Shown: positions 52,010 through 61,610, counted from the first letter of the stretch. The stretch is 64,000 nucleotides of DNA from Comamonadaceae bacterium (GCA_003599455.1 QZKF01000041.1:1-64000), one strand, 5' to 3'. Numbers and translations are program-made. The notes: generated by a model not told the origin, from the sequence alone.

Positions 52010-52741
52010 TCAGGCGTGCAGCGCCGAGCGCGGCGTGGGCACGAGTCGGTGGCTTTCGGTGGGGCCGGCCAGCCAGCGCGCCAGCGCGGGCTGCGCGTCG
52101 CGTGCCCAGGTGCCGCCGCGGGCGAAGGCCTCGACAGCGGCGGGGTCGTCGAACAGGGCCAGGCCCACCAGCACCTGCTCGCCCTCGCGCACCGGCAGGC
52201 GCGGGAAGGGGTTGGCGCCGGGTTCGGTGACATACCAGCCGAGCCGGCGCGCGCCGCCGCGCCGCAGCACGGGCGCCAGCACCTCGCGGCACAGCGTCAG
52301 GAGGTCGCCGCCGGCGGGTTCGCGCAGGGGAAAGATGCTGGCGTCGAGCAGGCCGGGCGGCGTGGTGCGAGCGCCCGGTGCGGCGCGCGTGCCTGCTTGC
52401 AGCGGGATGGCCGCGCCCGGCCAGGCCGGCCGCAGCAGCAGCACGTTGTCCGAGTCGAGCATGGTGGCGTTGGCGGCCTCGCGGTGCGCCTGCCAGACCG
52501 GGCCGCCGTAGAAGGCTTCGAGGCTGGCGCGCCGGCTCTCCATGTTGTCAAAACCGCGCAGCCAGACGAAACGCTGCCCGTCGTCCAGGTCGCGGAACTG
52601 GCCGAGCACGCGCATGCCGGCCGCTTCCTGCGTCTCGACGAACGCGCGCTCGAAGAGCTCGATCAGGGTGTCGCGCTGGCCGGGGTGCAGCGTGTACTGG
52701 CGCAGTTCGACGATGGCGCATTCGGTGGGGCTGGGGGTCAT
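52010..52741 (-). CDS. NIPSNAP family protein
   Basis: 243 residues with the NIPSNAP fold start IVELRQYTLHPGQRDTLIEL and the mid-region FVWLRGFDNMESRRASLEAF. The ferredoxin-like fold suggests a dimeric small-molecule or antibiotic-monooxygenase-like domain, but no activity is known. Divergent from the WYL regulator across a 79-base gap that holds an inverted repeat. Confidence 0.85.
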   Translation of the reverse strand: MTPSPTECAIVELRQYTLHPGQRDTLIELFERAFVETQEAAGMRVLGQFRDLDDGQRFVWLRGFDNMESRRASLEAFYGGPVWQAHREAANATMLDSDNVLLLRPAWPGAAIPLQAGTRAAPGARTTPPGLLDASIFPLREPAGGDLLTLCREVLAPVLRRGGARRLGWYVTEPGANPFPRLPVREGEQVLVGLALFDDPAAVEAFARGGTWARDAQPALARWLAGPTESHRLVPTPRSALHA

Positions 52742-52785
52742 GGCGAGGAGGTCCTTTCAGGTGGTGCACCAATGATCCGCCGCCT

Positions 52786-52808
52786 AACACGACAGCTTGT
52801 GTCATGTT
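52786..52808. promoter_or_regulatory. Candidate operator of the WYL regulator
   Basis: AACACGACA (52786-52794) and TGTCATGTT (52800-52808) form an inverted repeat with one mismatch in nine around GCTTG. It is 13 bases before the regulator's ATG and between the two divergent genes, the usual place for an autoregulated operator. Confidence 0.5.
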
Positions 52809-52820
52809 TAAATCGACGCC

Positions 52821-53810
52821 ATGAAAGCCAGCCGGCTGCTCTCGATCCTGATGCTGCTGCAGGCGCGCGGCCGTTTGACGGCGGGCGCGCTGGCGCAGGC
52901 CATGGAGGTGTCGGAGCGCACCATCCTGCGCGACATCGACCAGCTCTCGGCCGCCGGTGTGCCTCTCTGGGGCGAGCGCGGGCGCCAGGGCGGCTTCCAG
53001 CTGCGAGAGGGCTGGAGCACGCAGCTCACCGGCATGACCGAACCCGAAGCCAACGCGCTGCTGCTCGCAGGCCTGCCGGGCCCCGCCACCGAGCTGGGCC
53101 TGGGGGCGGCCGCGACCTCGGCGCGCCTGAAGATGGTGGCCAGCCTGCCCAGCGGCTGGCGCGAGCAGGCCGACCGCGTGGGCGAGCGCCTGCACATCGA
53201 CCCGGTGGACTGGTACCGCGCGCAGGACGCGCCGAGGTTCCTGCGCGAGGTGGCCGACGCGGTGTGGCGCGCGCGGCGCATCGAGGTGCACTACGAGAGC
53301 TGGCGCGGCGCGGCCTGGCGCTCGCTCGAGCCCCTGGGCCTGGTGCTCAAGGCGGGCGCGTGGTACCTGGTGGCCCGCGTGGCCGGCCAGCCGGATGTGC
53401 GCACCTGGCGGCTGGCGAGCCTGCTCGATCTCAAGGGCCAGGGCCCGGCGTTCAAGCGTCCGAAAGGGTTCACGCTGGAGCGCTTCTGGCGCGAATCGGC
53501 GACCCGTTTCGAGGCGGAGCTGCGGCCGGTCGAGGTGCGCGCCCGGGTATCGGCCCGCTGCCTGGTGTGGCTGCGCAACGCGCGCATCCCGCACGCGGAG
53601 GTGGCTGCATCGAATGCGCCCATGCCGGCGGGCTGGCACGGTGTGCGGCTGGCCGTCGAGTCGGTCGAGCAGGGTGCGCGCCACCTGCTGGGCTTCGCGG
53701 CCGAGATCGAGGTCCTGCAGCCGCTGGCGCTGCGCGCCGAGCTGGCGCGGCAGGCCGAACGCGTGGCGGCCCTGTACCGGGCGGGCGCCAGGACACGGCG
53801 CGGTGCTTGA
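52821..53810 (+). CDS. YafY-type WYL-domain transcriptional regulator
   Basis: 329 residues. It has an HTH_11 DNA-binding domain (LTAGALAQAMEVSERTILRD), a linker, and a WYL-like ligand domain (ARRIEVHYESWRG, LEPLGLVLKAGAWYLVARV). The family senses nucleotides or small metabolites. Divergent from the NIPSNAP and DUF1579-like genes, which it probably controls. Confidence 0.88.
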   Translation: MKASRLLSILMLLQARGRLTAGALAQAMEVSERTILRDIDQLSAAGVPLWGERGRQGGFQLREGWSTQLTGMTEPEANALLLAGLPGPATELGLGAAATSARLKMVASLPSGWREQADRVGERLHIDPVDWYRAQDAPRFLREVADAVWRARRIEVHYESWRGAAWRSLEPLGLVLKAGAWYLVARVAGQPDVRTWRLASLLDLKGQGPAFKRPKGFTLERFWRESATRFEAELRPVEVRARVSARCLVWLRNARIPHAEVAASNAPMPAGWHGVRLAVESVEQGARHLLGFAAEIEVLQPLALRAELARQAERVAALYRAGARTRRGA

Positions 53811-53895
53811 CCTGCGTCAAGCCGGCGCGAGGCCTTCTGTGCGAACGTGCAGGGGTGCAGAACGGCTGCACCTGCATACACCCCGCGAGAGCACC

Positions 53896-54342
53896 ATGAG
53901 CGACAACGCCAGCGTCACCATCACCCGCCAGTCGGGCTATCAGTTTCTCGTGGATTTCGGTGCCGGCATCCCGCTGCTGCCGGTGGACGAGCCCGCGCCG
54001 CTGGGGCAGGGCGAGGGCCCCGCGCCCGATCAGCTGCTGCTGGCGGCGGTGGCCAACTGCCTGTGCGCCAGTCTGCTGTTTGCCCTGCAGAAATTCAAGC
54101 AGGACCCGGGCGTGCTCAAGGCCACGGCCACGGCCGAAGTCGGGCGCAACGAAGACAAGCGCCTGCGCATCACCGGGATCGCGGTGCAGCTGGAACTGGG
54201 GCGGGCGGCGGCGAACATCGAACACCTGGACCGCGTGCTCTCGCAATTCGAGGACTTCTGCACCGTGTCGATGAGCGTGCGGCAGGGCATCGCCATCCGG
54301 GTGCAGGTGGCGGACGGATCGGGCGCCCTGATCAAGGGCTGA
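53896..54342 (+). CDS. OsmC family peroxiredoxin-like protein
   Basis: 148 residues from the ATG at 53896. The first catalytic cysteine is Cys55 (VANCLCASLLFAL; an extra Cys57 follows) and the second lies in EDFCTVSMSVRQG. OsmC/Ohr-like proteins reduce organic peroxides with thiols. It lies 85 bases after the WYL gene on the same strand and converges on crcB. Confidence 0.88.
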   Translation: MSDNASVTITRQSGYQFLVDFGAGIPLLPVDEPAPLGQGEGPAPDQLLLAAVANCLCASLLFALQKFKQDPGVLKATATAEVGRNEDKRLRITGIAVQLELGRAAANIEHLDRVLSQFEDFCTVSMSVRQGIAIRVQVADGSGALIKG

Positions 54343-54369
54343 ACGGCCCGCCGCCGGGGCGGCGGCGAC

Positions 54370-54753
54370 TCAGTTCGAGCCCAGCCACCACCCGGCCGTC
54401 TTCATGCCCGCCATCGTGAGCAGCAGCGAGCCGAACAGGTGCAGGCCGGCGGTGCCGACGGCCAGCAGCCAGCGGCCGTGCTGCAGCATGGACATGACCT
54501 CCACCGAGAAGGTCGAGAAGGTGGTGAGCGCGCCCAGGAAGCCGGTGATGATGGCCAGCCGCCAGGCCGGGTCGATCTGGGTCTGGCTCTGGAAGTACAC
54601 CACCGCCAGGCCGATCACGTAGGCACCGATCCAGTTGGCCGCCAGCGTGCCCCAGGGCAGCAGGGCCGTGCCCTGGTTCAACCAGAGGCTCAGGCGCCAG
54701 CGCGCCAGCGCGCCGAGCACGGCACCGAGGGAGATGGCGATGACGCTGTGCAC
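54370..54753 (-). CDS. crcB: Fluoride ion exporter CrcB
   Basis: 127 residues with four membrane helices and the Fluc signature GFLGALTTFSTFS. CrcB forms dual-topology dimers that let fluoride out of the cell. It lies 22 bases after rdgC; there is no room for a fluoride riboswitch, so it is probably transcribed with rdgC. Confidence 0.93.
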   Translation of the reverse strand: MHSVIAISLGAVLGALARWRLSLWLNQGTALLPWGTLAANWIGAYVIGLAVVYFQSQTQIDPAWRLAIITGFLGALTTFSTFSVEVMSMLQHGRWLLAVGTAGLHLFGSLLLTMAGMKTAGWWLGSN

Positions 54754-54775
54754 GACCCGTGAACCTCAGGGTGGA

Positions 54776-55771
54776 TCAGAACGGCGGGCCGTCGTCGTCC
54801 GCGTCGGCGGTCACCGCTTCGCGTTCGGGTGACGTGGCGGTACCGTCGGCGGGCGCGGTCGCCGCGGCACCGAAGGCCATCTCGCCGCCGAGCGCCTCTA
54901 CCAGCTCGGGCAGCAGCTTCTGCAGTTCACCGGTGGAGAGCGCCACGTCGGCGTCGAAACCGTTCTCACCCTCGTCGGGCCGGCCGTCGAACACGCCTTC
55001 GAGGAAGTTGATCTTTTTCAACTGCAGCGATTCGGTGAGCAGGAAGCCGATGCGGCCTTCCCAGCTCAGCGCCAGGCGCGTGGGCAGCTTGCCCTCGGTG
55101 ATGTGCTTGCGCACCTCGTCGGTGGCGAGGTTGTGGCGCGTGAACTTCACCGACGACTTTTCCTCGTCGCCGGACTTGAGTTCGCACTCGCGCTCCACCG
55201 CGAAACCGCCCGGCCATTCGTCGGGCGTGGTGGCCGAGAGCCACTGCGTCATCGCGGTCTGCGGCGTCACGGCGGTCTGCAGCAGGGTGATGGCCAGGCC
55301 GTCGAAGGCGCGCACCAGCGCGGTCACCACCTCGTCGAGCTTGCCCTGGCTGCTGGCGTCGGTGACGAGCCAGCCGTTCTCGAGGTCGATCCAGACCCAC
55401 ACGTTCATCTGCCGCGCGAAGGCCTGCGGCAGCAGGGCCAGCAGCGCGTCCTCGCGCAGGGCTTTGGTTTCCTTCTTGCCGGGCTTGCGGCCGGTGGTGG
55501 CCTCGATGTGGTCGGCTTCTTCCTGCGCCTTCTTTTTCACCACCGAGCCGGGCACGCCCTTGGTCTCGATCTGCAGCTTGAGGATGCGCTGGCCGGCCAC
55601 CGATTCCACCAGCGGGCCATGGGCCTCGCCGCGCGGCTCGACCCAGCCGACCGATTTGTCCTGCGTCGCGCCGCAGGGTTTGAATCTGGCTGCGTCGAGC
55701 GCGGCCTCCATGTCTTCCAGCGTCGCGGCCCAGCCGGGCGCGATGCGGTAGATCGTCACATTCTTGAACAC
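54776..55771 (-). CDS. rdgC: Recombination-associated protein RdgC
   Basis: 331 residues from a GTG at 55771 (start MFKNVTIYRIAPGW in family members). Diagnostic parts are SVGWVEPRGEAHGPLVESV and LIETKGVPG-like LQIETKGVPGSVVKKKA. RdgC forms ring dimers on DNA and limits RecA. It starts just beyond the terminator of the TRAP operon, with GAAGG as a ribosome site. Confidence 0.93.
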   Translation of the reverse strand: MFKNVTIYRIAPGWAATLEDMEAALDAARFKPCGATQDKSVGWVEPRGEAHGPLVESVAGQRILKLQIETKGVPGSVVKKKAQEEADHIEATTGRKPGKKETKALREDALLALLPQAFARQMNVWVWIDLENGWLVTDASSQGKLDEVVTALVRAFDGLAITLLQTAVTPQTAMTQWLSATTPDEWPGGFAVERECELKSGDEEKSSVKFTRHNLATDEVRKHITEGKLPTRLALSWEGRIGFLLTESLQLKKINFLEGVFDGRPDEGENGFDADVALSTGELQKLLPELVEALGGEMAFGAAATAPADGTATSPEREAVTADADDDGPPF

Positions 55772-55783
55772 GGGGATACCTTC

Positions 55784-55819
55784 AAAAAACAAGCCCTGCA
55801 CCCGGGGCGGGTGCAGGGC
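55784..55819 (-). terminator. Intrinsic terminator of the dctPQM operon
   Basis: GCCCTGCACCC (55793-55803) and GGGTGCAGGGC (55809-55819) pair perfectly across five bases. Reading leftwards the stem is followed by TTGTTTTTTG (the T run at 55789-55784). It lies 35 bases beyond the dctM stop and directly before the rdgC ribosome site, so it separates the two transcripts. Confidence 0.88.
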
Positions 55820-55853
55820 CTGCATATCTTAGAGGATGGCCTTCTTCCGTCTG

Positions 55854-57149
55854 CTACATGCGCGAGGGCAGCCAGCTCACGATCTGGGGGAACCACCACA
55901 GCAACAGCAAGGCCAGCACCATGATGAAGAAGTAGGGCATGCAGACCCTGGCGATCCAGGTGATCTCTCGCTTGGTCATGCCCTGCAGCACGAACAGGTT
56001 GAAACCCACGGGCGGCGTGATCTGCGCCATTTCCACCACGACCACGATGAAGATGCCGAACCAGATCAGGTCGATGCCGGCGGCGGTGACCGTGGGCAGG
56101 ATCACGCCCATGGTCAGCACGATCATGGAGATGCCGTCGAGGAAGCAGCCAAGCACGATGTAGAACAGCGCGATCGCGATCAGCAACACGGCGGGCGAGA
56201 GGTTCAGCCCGGTGACGAACTCGGCCAGGTGGCGCGGCAGGCCGATGTAACCCATGGACAGCGTGAGGAAGGCCGCGCCCGCGAGGATCAGCGCGATCAT
56301 GCAGTACAGACGTGTGGCGCCCAGCAGCGAGTCTCGGAAGGTGGTCCAGTTCAGCGAACCCTGCGCGGCCGAGAGGATGAGTGCGCCCACCACGCCGACG
56401 GCGGCGGCCTCGGTGGCGGTGGCGATACCGGTGTAGATGGTGCCGATCACGCCGCCGATGAGCAGGACCACCGGGATCAGGTGGCGCGACTCGTTGAGCT
56501 TCTGCGCCAGCGTCATGCGGGTGTCGCTCAGGGGCACCTTGTCGGGGTTGAGCAGGGCCCACACCATCAGGTGGCCGCTGAACAGCGCGGCCAGCATCAG
56601 GCCGGGCAGCACACCGGCGACGAACAGCTTGGCGATCGACACCTCGGCCGCGACGCCGTAGACGATCATGATGATCGAGGGCGGGATCAGCAGGCCCAGC
56701 GTGCTGGCGCCACCGAGCGATCCCACGATTTTTTCGGGCGGGTAGCCGCGTTTCGTGAGCTCGGGAATGCTCATCTTGCCGATGGTGGCGCAGGTGGCGG
56801 CCGACGAGCCCGAGACCGCGGCAAAGATGGTGCTGCCCAGGATGTTGGTGTGCAGCAGGCGCCCGGGCAGGGCATTGACCCAGGGTGCGAGGCCTCGGAA
56901 CATGCTTTCCGACAACTTGGTGCGGAACAGGATCTCGCCCATCCACACGAACAGCGGCAGGGCGGTCAGCGTCCAGCTGCTGGCCGCGCCCCAGATGGTG
57001 ATGGCCATGGCGTCGCCCGCCGCGCGCGAGGAGAACAGCTCCATGCCGATCCAGGCCACGCCCGCGAGCGTGAGGCCGATCCAGACGCCGCTGCCGAGCA
57101 GGGCGAACAGCGAGACGATCAACAGCGTGGTGATGACGACATCATTCAT
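55854..57149 (-). CDS. dctM: TRAP transporter large permease DctM
   Basis: 431 residues, about 12 membrane helices. Family features are AAVSGSSAATCATIGKMSI and STLGLLIPPSIIMIVYGV near the centre and VEMAQITPPVGFNLFV near the end. It carries solute with Na+ together with DctQ. The ATG at 57149 overlaps the dctQ end by eight bases. Confidence 0.94.
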   Translation of the reverse strand: MNDVVITTLLIVSLFALLGSGVWIGLTLAGVAWIGMELFSSRAAGDAMAITIWGAASSWTLTALPLFVWMGEILFRTKLSESMFRGLAPWVNALPGRLLHTNILGSTIFAAVSGSSAATCATIGKMSIPELTKRGYPPEKIVGSLGGASTLGLLIPPSIIMIVYGVAAEVSIAKLFVAGVLPGLMLAALFSGHLMVWALLNPDKVPLSDTRMTLAQKLNESRHLIPVVLLIGGVIGTIYTGIATATEAAAVGVVGALILSAAQGSLNWTTFRDSLLGATRLYCMIALILAGAAFLTLSMGYIGLPRHLAEFVTGLNLSPAVLLIAIALFYIVLGCFLDGISMIVLTMGVILPTVTAAGIDLIWFGIFIVVVVEMAQITPPVGFNLFVLQGMTKREITWIARVCMPYFFIMVLALLLLWWFPQIVSWLPSRM

Positions 57150-57645
57150 GGCGGGTCTCCACGCTGCCATGCGAGCGTTTGCGCCGCAGCTCGAGCACCC
57201 ATTCGTCGATGAAGGCAATCAGCAGCACCGTGGTGCCCAGGCCCATGAGGATCTGCGGAATCCACAGTGGCGTGGCGTCGGCGGCGGTGGAGATGTCGTG
57301 GAACTGGTGCGACTGCCAGGCCAGCCGCCAGGCGTAGGCCGCGAGCAGGCCGGCCAGCAGCACCGCCACCGACAGCGACCACAGCTCCAGCCCGCGCCGC
57401 GCGCCGCCCGTGAGCTTGCCGATCACCAGCGTGACGCGGATGTGCTCGCCGCTCTTGAGCGTGTGGGCCAGCGCCAGGAAGCCCGCGCCGGCCATGGCGT
57501 AGCCGGCGTAGGCGTCGGTGCCCGGTATGTAGAACTGGAACATGCGGCCCAGCATGGACAGCAGCACCATCACCAGCACACCGATCATGAACAGCGCGGC
57601 CAGCCAGGCCGCGCCGGTGTAGAGCGCGTCGAGCGATTTCCGCAT
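57142..57645 (-). CDS. dctQ: TRAP transporter small permease DctQ
   Basis: 167 residues with four membrane helices. The GHTLKSGEHIRV-type segment (ALAHTLKSGEHIRVTLVIGK) and PLWIPQILMGLGT near the C-terminus match DctQ. It abuts dctP without a gap and overlaps dctM, so all three are one unit. Confidence 0.92.
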   Translation of the reverse strand: MRKSLDALYTGAAWLAALFMIGVLVMVLLSMLGRMFQFYIPGTDAYAGYAMAGAGFLALAHTLKSGEHIRVTLVIGKLTGGARRGLELWSLSVAVLLAGLLAAYAWRLAWQSHQFHDISTAADATPLWIPQILMGLGTTVLLIAFIDEWVLELRRKRSHGSVETRHE

Positions 57646-58611
57646 TTACTTCCTGTACGCGTCGAGCATGGCCTGGCCTTCGGGCCCGGCCTTCTCCAGC
57701 CATTCCTTGACCATGGTCTCGCCGACCTTCTGCATGTCGGCCTTGAGCGCGGCCGAGGGCGGCTCGACCGCCATGCCGTTGGTCTTGAGGATGGCCAGCG
57801 TGTCGGTGTTGACCTTCTGCGAGGCGGCCCAGCCGCGCGTCTCGGCGTCGGCCGCGGCCTTGAGCAGGGCGTCCTGCGTGGGCTTGTCCAGCGCGTCGAA
57901 GGCCTTCTTGTTGACGATCACCGCGTTCTTGGGCAGCCAGGCCTGCACGTCGTAGTAGAACTTCAGGTGTTCGTAGAGCTTGCTGTCCACGCCGGTGGCG
58001 CCCGAGGTCATGTTGGCCTCGACCACGCCGGTGGCCAGGGCCTGCGAGAGCTCGGCGGCCTGCACGGTGACGGGCTGCGCGCCCACCAGCTCGGCGATGC
58101 GCGAGGTGGCCGGGCTGTAGGCGCGCCACTTGCTGCCCTTGAGGTCGGCCGCGCTGGCCAGGGCCTTCTTGCTGTAGATGCCCTGGGGCGGCCAGGCCAC
58201 GGTGTAGAGCAGCTGCATGCCCTGCTCGGCGAGCTTCTTCTCCAGGATCGGCTTCTGGGCCTTGTACAGCTTCATCGAGTCGGCGTAGCTGGTGGCCAGG
58301 AAGGGCAGGCCGTCGGCGCCGAACATCTGCCACTCGTTCTGGTAGGCCGCGAGCAGGATCTCGCCGGCCTGGGCCTGGCCGCCCTGCACGGCGCGCTTGA
58401 TTTCGGGCGCCTTGAACAGCGAGGCACCGGGGTGCACCGTGATCTTGAGCTTGCCCGCGGTGGCCTTGTCCACGTCGGCCGCGAAGCTGGCGAGGTTGAC
58501 CGAGTGGAAGTTGGTGGCCGGGTAGGCCGCCGGCAGGTCCCATTTGGTCTGCGCGTGGGCGGTGGTGGCCAGTGCGAGGGCGGCGGCGATCATTCCAAAA
58601 GCGTGCTTCAT
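57646..58611 (-). CDS. dctP: TRAP solute-binding protein DctP
   Basis: 321 residues from the ATG at 58611. A signal peptide ends at HAQ. The mature protein has the DctP features KLKITVHPGASLFKAPEIKR and WRAYSPATSRIAELVGAQPV; the conserved arginine of the latter binds ligand carboxylates. It strongly resembles the binding protein at 60609-61574 (both start TKWDLP), so a related organic acid is likely. Divergent from the LysR gene. Confidence 0.93.
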   Translation of the reverse strand: MKHAFGMIAAALALATTAHAQTKWDLPAAYPATNFHSVNLASFAADVDKATAGKLKITVHPGASLFKAPEIKRAVQGGQAQAGEILLAAYQNEWQMFGADGLPFLATSYADSMKLYKAQKPILEKKLAEQGMQLLYTVAWPPQGIYSKKALASAADLKGSKWRAYSPATSRIAELVGAQPVTVQAAELSQALATGVVEANMTSGATGVDSKLYEHLKFYYDVQAWLPKNAVIVNKKAFDALDKPTQDALLKAAADAETRGWAASQKVNTDTLAILKTNGMAVEPPSAALKADMQKVGETMVKEWLEKAGPEGQAMLDAYRK

Positions 58612-58705
58612 GGTTTCTCCGGGACAATGGTGGGATGAAGAGGCTATCGAGCATAAATGCAAATACCGGGCCAGGCGCCAGGGTGTTTTCCCCGGGGGGT
58701 GCGGC

Positions 58706-59665
58706 ATGAACCTGCGCTTCGTCGAGGCCTTCTACTGGGTGGCCTCGCTCAAGAGCGTCACGCGCGCGGCCGAGAAGCTCTTCCTCACGCAGTCGGCCAT
58801 GTCCAGCCGCATCGCGGCACTGGAAGAGGAACTGGGCGTGCTGCTGCTGGACCGGCGCGACAAGCAGTTCCGCCTCACGGTGGCGGGCACGCGCTTCTTC
58901 ACCTACGCGCAGCGCCTGCTGGAGCTGCAGCGCGAGGTGAAGGCCGAAATGGGCTCGGGCGCGCCGCTGGCGGTGTCGCTGCGCATCGGCGCCATCGAGT
59001 CGGTGCTGCATTCGTGGTTGATCCCGTGGATCGAGCAGCTGCGCGCCGAGCACCCGGCGCTGGCGCTGGAGCTCACGGTGGAAACCACGCCCATTCTGGT
59101 CGAGCAGGTGCAGCGCGGCACGCAGGACATCGTGTTCGCCGCGCTGCCGGCCGCGGCCGATGGCGTGCGCAGCCGCAGCCTGCCGCCAATGGCCATGGTG
59201 TTCATGGGGCATGCGCAGCTGCACCGCAAGCGCCGCTATGCGCTGGCCGACCTGGCCGCGCTGGAACTGCTGACCTTCCAGCGCGGTTCGCACCCGCACG
59301 TGGCGCTGCTCGACCTGTTCCGGCAGGAGGGCGTGGAGCCCGGCCGGGTGCACACCATCTCGTCGATCTCGGCCATGGTGCAGCTGGTGCAGGGTGGTTT
59401 TGGCGTGGCCACGTTGCCGCTGCATGCCGTGCAACGCATGCAGAACTACCCCGACCTGCGCGCACTCACCAGCGACGCCGCCCTGCAGCCGCTGCCGATC
59501 CACGCCAGCTACCGCAGCGACCCGAGCACCGACGCGGTCGAGACGGTGCTCAAGTCCGCCCTGGCGTTCGTGGACGCACAGCCGGGCATGAAAGGCCGCG
59601 CTGCCAGCGCACCATCCGGGCGCGTCGCGCCCCGTTCCAGAGCATCGAAAAAATCGATGAGCTAA
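58706..59665 (+). CDS. LysR-family transcriptional regulator
   Basis: 319 residues. The N-terminal winged helix is MNLRFVEAFYWVASLKSVTR followed by TQSAMSSRIAALEEELG; the rest is a LysR effector domain (LRIGAIESVLHSWLIPWIEQ). It is divergent from dctPQM (94-base gap) and upstream of the second TRAP set, so it probably controls one or both. Confidence 0.92.
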   Translation: MNLRFVEAFYWVASLKSVTRAAEKLFLTQSAMSSRIAALEEELGVLLLDRRDKQFRLTVAGTRFFTYAQRLLELQREVKAEMGSGAPLAVSLRIGAIESVLHSWLIPWIEQLRAEHPALALELTVETTPILVEQVQRGTQDIVFAALPAAADGVRSRSLPPMAMVFMGHAQLHRKRRYALADLAALELLTFQRGSHPHVALLDLFRQEGVEPGRVHTISSISAMVQLVQGGFGVATLPLHAVQRMQNYPDLRALTSDAALQPLPIHASYRSDPSTDAVETVLKSALAFVDAQPGMKGRAASAPSGRVAPRSRASKKSMS

Positions 59666-59756
59666 GCGAAAAATTTTGAATTTGAACTGCCACTGATCGC
59701 GCTCCACAATCCGCCCACGGTCATCAGCTTGACATGTGGAACCAACAGGAGTCGCG

Positions 59757-60581
59757 GTGGAATCAGCTTCGGAATCGGCGGTGGTGGTGTTCGGGCAGGA
59801 CGGCATGCAGAGCGCCTCGCATGTGCGCCGCCTGATCCGCCAGGGCCTGTGGACCTCGCACACCAGCGGCCTGGCCGACGAGCACGTGCAGGGCAACGTG
59901 GTCATCCTGCCGCAGTCGTTGGCAGGTGACTTTCTGCGCTACTGCCAGCGCAACCCCAAGCCCTGTCCGGTGCTCGCGGTGTCCGAGCCGGGCGAACGCC
60001 TGCTGCCCGCGCTGGGCGCCGACATCGACATCTGCACCGACGTGCCGCGCTACCGCGTCTGGCGCGATGGCGAGCTGGTGGACGAACCGACCGACATCGC
60101 CGCCCTGTGGCGCGACGACCTGGTGAGCTTCGTGATCGGTTGTTCCTTCTCGTTCGAGCAGGCCCTGATGGAAGCCGGCCTGCCGCTGCGCCACGTGGAG
60201 CAGGGGCGCAACGTGGCCATGTTCCGCACCAGCATCGCCACCGAGGCGGCAGGGCCGTTCAGCGGGCCGCTGGTGGTGACCATGCGGCCGCTGCGCGCGG
60301 CCGACGTGATCCGCGCGGTGCAGGTGACCTCACGCTTCCCCAACGTCCACGGCGCGCCGGTGCACATCGGCGACCCGTCCCTGATCGGCATACACGACCT
60401 CGCGCGGCCCGACTACGGCGACGCGGTGGACGTGATGCCCGATGAACTGCCGGTGTTCTGGGCCTGCGGCGTGACGCCGCAGGCCGCGATCCAGCAGGCC
60501 CGCCCCGCGTTCTGCATCACCCACGCCCCCGGCGCGATGCTGATCACCGACCTTCTCAACCACCAGCTGGCCAGTTTCTGA
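59757..60581 (+). CDS. UPF0317/DUF1445 putative hydro-lyase (D-glutamate cyclase family)
   Basis: 274 residues from a GTG at 59757 with ACAGGAG six bases upstream. Family motifs are [29 protein letters not shown] and [15 protein letters not shown] near the end. One mammalian relative is a D-glutamate cyclase; the bacterial activity is unproven. It is the first gene of a TRAP operon here, so it probably acts on the imported acid. Confidence 0.87.
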   Translation: MESASESAVVVFGQDGMQSASHVRRLIRQGLWTSHTSGLADEHVQGNVVILPQSLAGDFLRYCQRNPKPCPVLAVSEPGERLLPALGADIDICTDVPRYRVWRDGELVDEPTDIAALWRDDLVSFVIGCSFSFEQALMEAGLPLRHVEQGRNVAMFRTSIATEAAGPFSGPLVVTMRPLRAADVIRAVQVTSRFPNVHGAPVHIGDPSLIGIHDLARPDYGDAVDVMPDELPVFWACGVTPQAAIQQARPAFCITHAPGAMLITDLLNHQLASF

Positions 60582-60608
60582 GCCGGTGCCCGCACCAGGA
60601 GCCTCCCG

Positions 60609-61574
60609 ATGAAAAAGATGATGTTCTGCCTTTCCGCGATCGCCTTTGCCAGCCTGGCCTCGGCCCAGACCAAATGGGACCTGCCCACTGGCTACTCGGC
60701 CAACAGCTTCCAGACCCAGAACGTGCAGCAGTTCGCCAACGAGGTGGACCAGCTCACCGGCGGCAAGCTCAAGATCACGCTGCACCCCGGCGGCTCGCTG
60801 TACAAGGCCAACGAGATCAAGCGCGCGGTGCAGACCGGCCAGGTGCCGGCGGCCGAGTTCATCCTCTCGGGTTCGGCCAACGAGAACCCGCTGTTCGGCC
60901 TGGACTCGATCCCTTTCCTGGCCACCAGCTACACCGCCGCGAAACGCCTGTACGAGGCCGGCAAGCCGGCGCAGGACAGGCTGCTGGCCTCACAGGGCAT
61001 GAAGGTGCTGTTCACCGTGCCGTGGCCGGGCCAGTCGCTGTACTCGATCAAGCCGGTGAACACGCCGGCCGACCTGGCGGGCACCAAGATGCGCGCCTAC
61101 AACCCGGCCACCACGCGCATCGCGCAGCTGCTCAAGGCGCAGCCGGTGACGATCCAGCTGGCCGAGCTGCCGCAGGCCCTGGCCACCGGCGGCGTGCAGA
61201 ACTTCCTGACCTCCAGCGCCAGCGGGGTCGAGAGCAAGCTGCATGAGCAGGTGAAGCACTTCTACCCGGTCAGCGCCTGGCTGCCGCGCAACGCCACCGT
61301 GGTGAACCAGAAGGCCTTCGACGCGCTCGACAAGCCCACGCAGGAGGCCGTGCTCAAGGCGGCCGCGGCGGCCGAGCAGCGCGGCTGGATCACCAGCGAA
61401 CGGCTCGACGGCGAGTTCATCAAGGAACTCGGTGCCAAGGGCATGACGATTGCCGCACCGTCGGACAGCATCAGGAAGGAGCTCGCCGCCATCGGCGAGA
61501 CCATGACGGCCGACTGGCTCAAGACCGCCGGTCCCGAAGGCCAGGCCGTGATCGACGCCTACCGCAGCCGCTAA
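60609..61574 (+). CDS. dctP: TRAP solute-binding protein DctP (second copy)
   Basis: 321 residues. The signal peptide ends near SLASAQ. It has KLKITLHPGGSLYKANEIKR and KMRAYNPATTRIAQLLKAQP, parallel to the first DctP. It lies 27 bases after the UPF0317 gene and 73 bases before dctQ, with a hairpin in that gap. Confidence 0.93.
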   Translation: MKKMMFCLSAIAFASLASAQTKWDLPTGYSANSFQTQNVQQFANEVDQLTGGKLKITLHPGGSLYKANEIKRAVQTGQVPAAEFILSGSANENPLFGLDSIPFLATSYTAAKRLYEAGKPAQDRLLASQGMKVLFTVPWPGQSLYSIKPVNTPADLAGTKMRAYNPATTRIAQLLKAQPVTIQLAELPQALATGGVQNFLTSSASGVESKLHEQVKHFYPVSAWLPRNATVVNQKAFDALDKPTQEAVLKAAAAAEQRGWITSERLDGEFIKELGAKGMTIAAPSDSIRKELAAIGETMTADWLKTAGPEGQAVIDAYRSR

Positions 61575-61585
61575 GCCGCTGCCCC

Positions 61586-61610
61586 GCAGCGGGCCATGCC
61601 GGCCCGCTGC
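61586..61610 (+). terminator. Stem-loop between dctP and dctQ (stabiliser or partial terminator)
   Basis: GCAGCGGGCC (61586-61595) and GGCCCGCTGC (61601-61610) pair perfectly over ten bases around ATGCC. The following TCCCCTTTCGTTTCTTC is only loosely T-rich, so it probably protects or over-represents the binding-protein message instead of ending the operon. Confidence 0.6.

Noticed and set aside
54343-54369. GC-rich stem between osmC-like gene and crcB as a bidirectional terminator
   Set aside because: The stem CGCCGCC/GGCGGCG is plausible but no T run follows on either strand.
54754-54775. Fluoride riboswitch before crcB
   Set aside because: Only 22 bases separate rdgC from crcB, too few for the aptamer.
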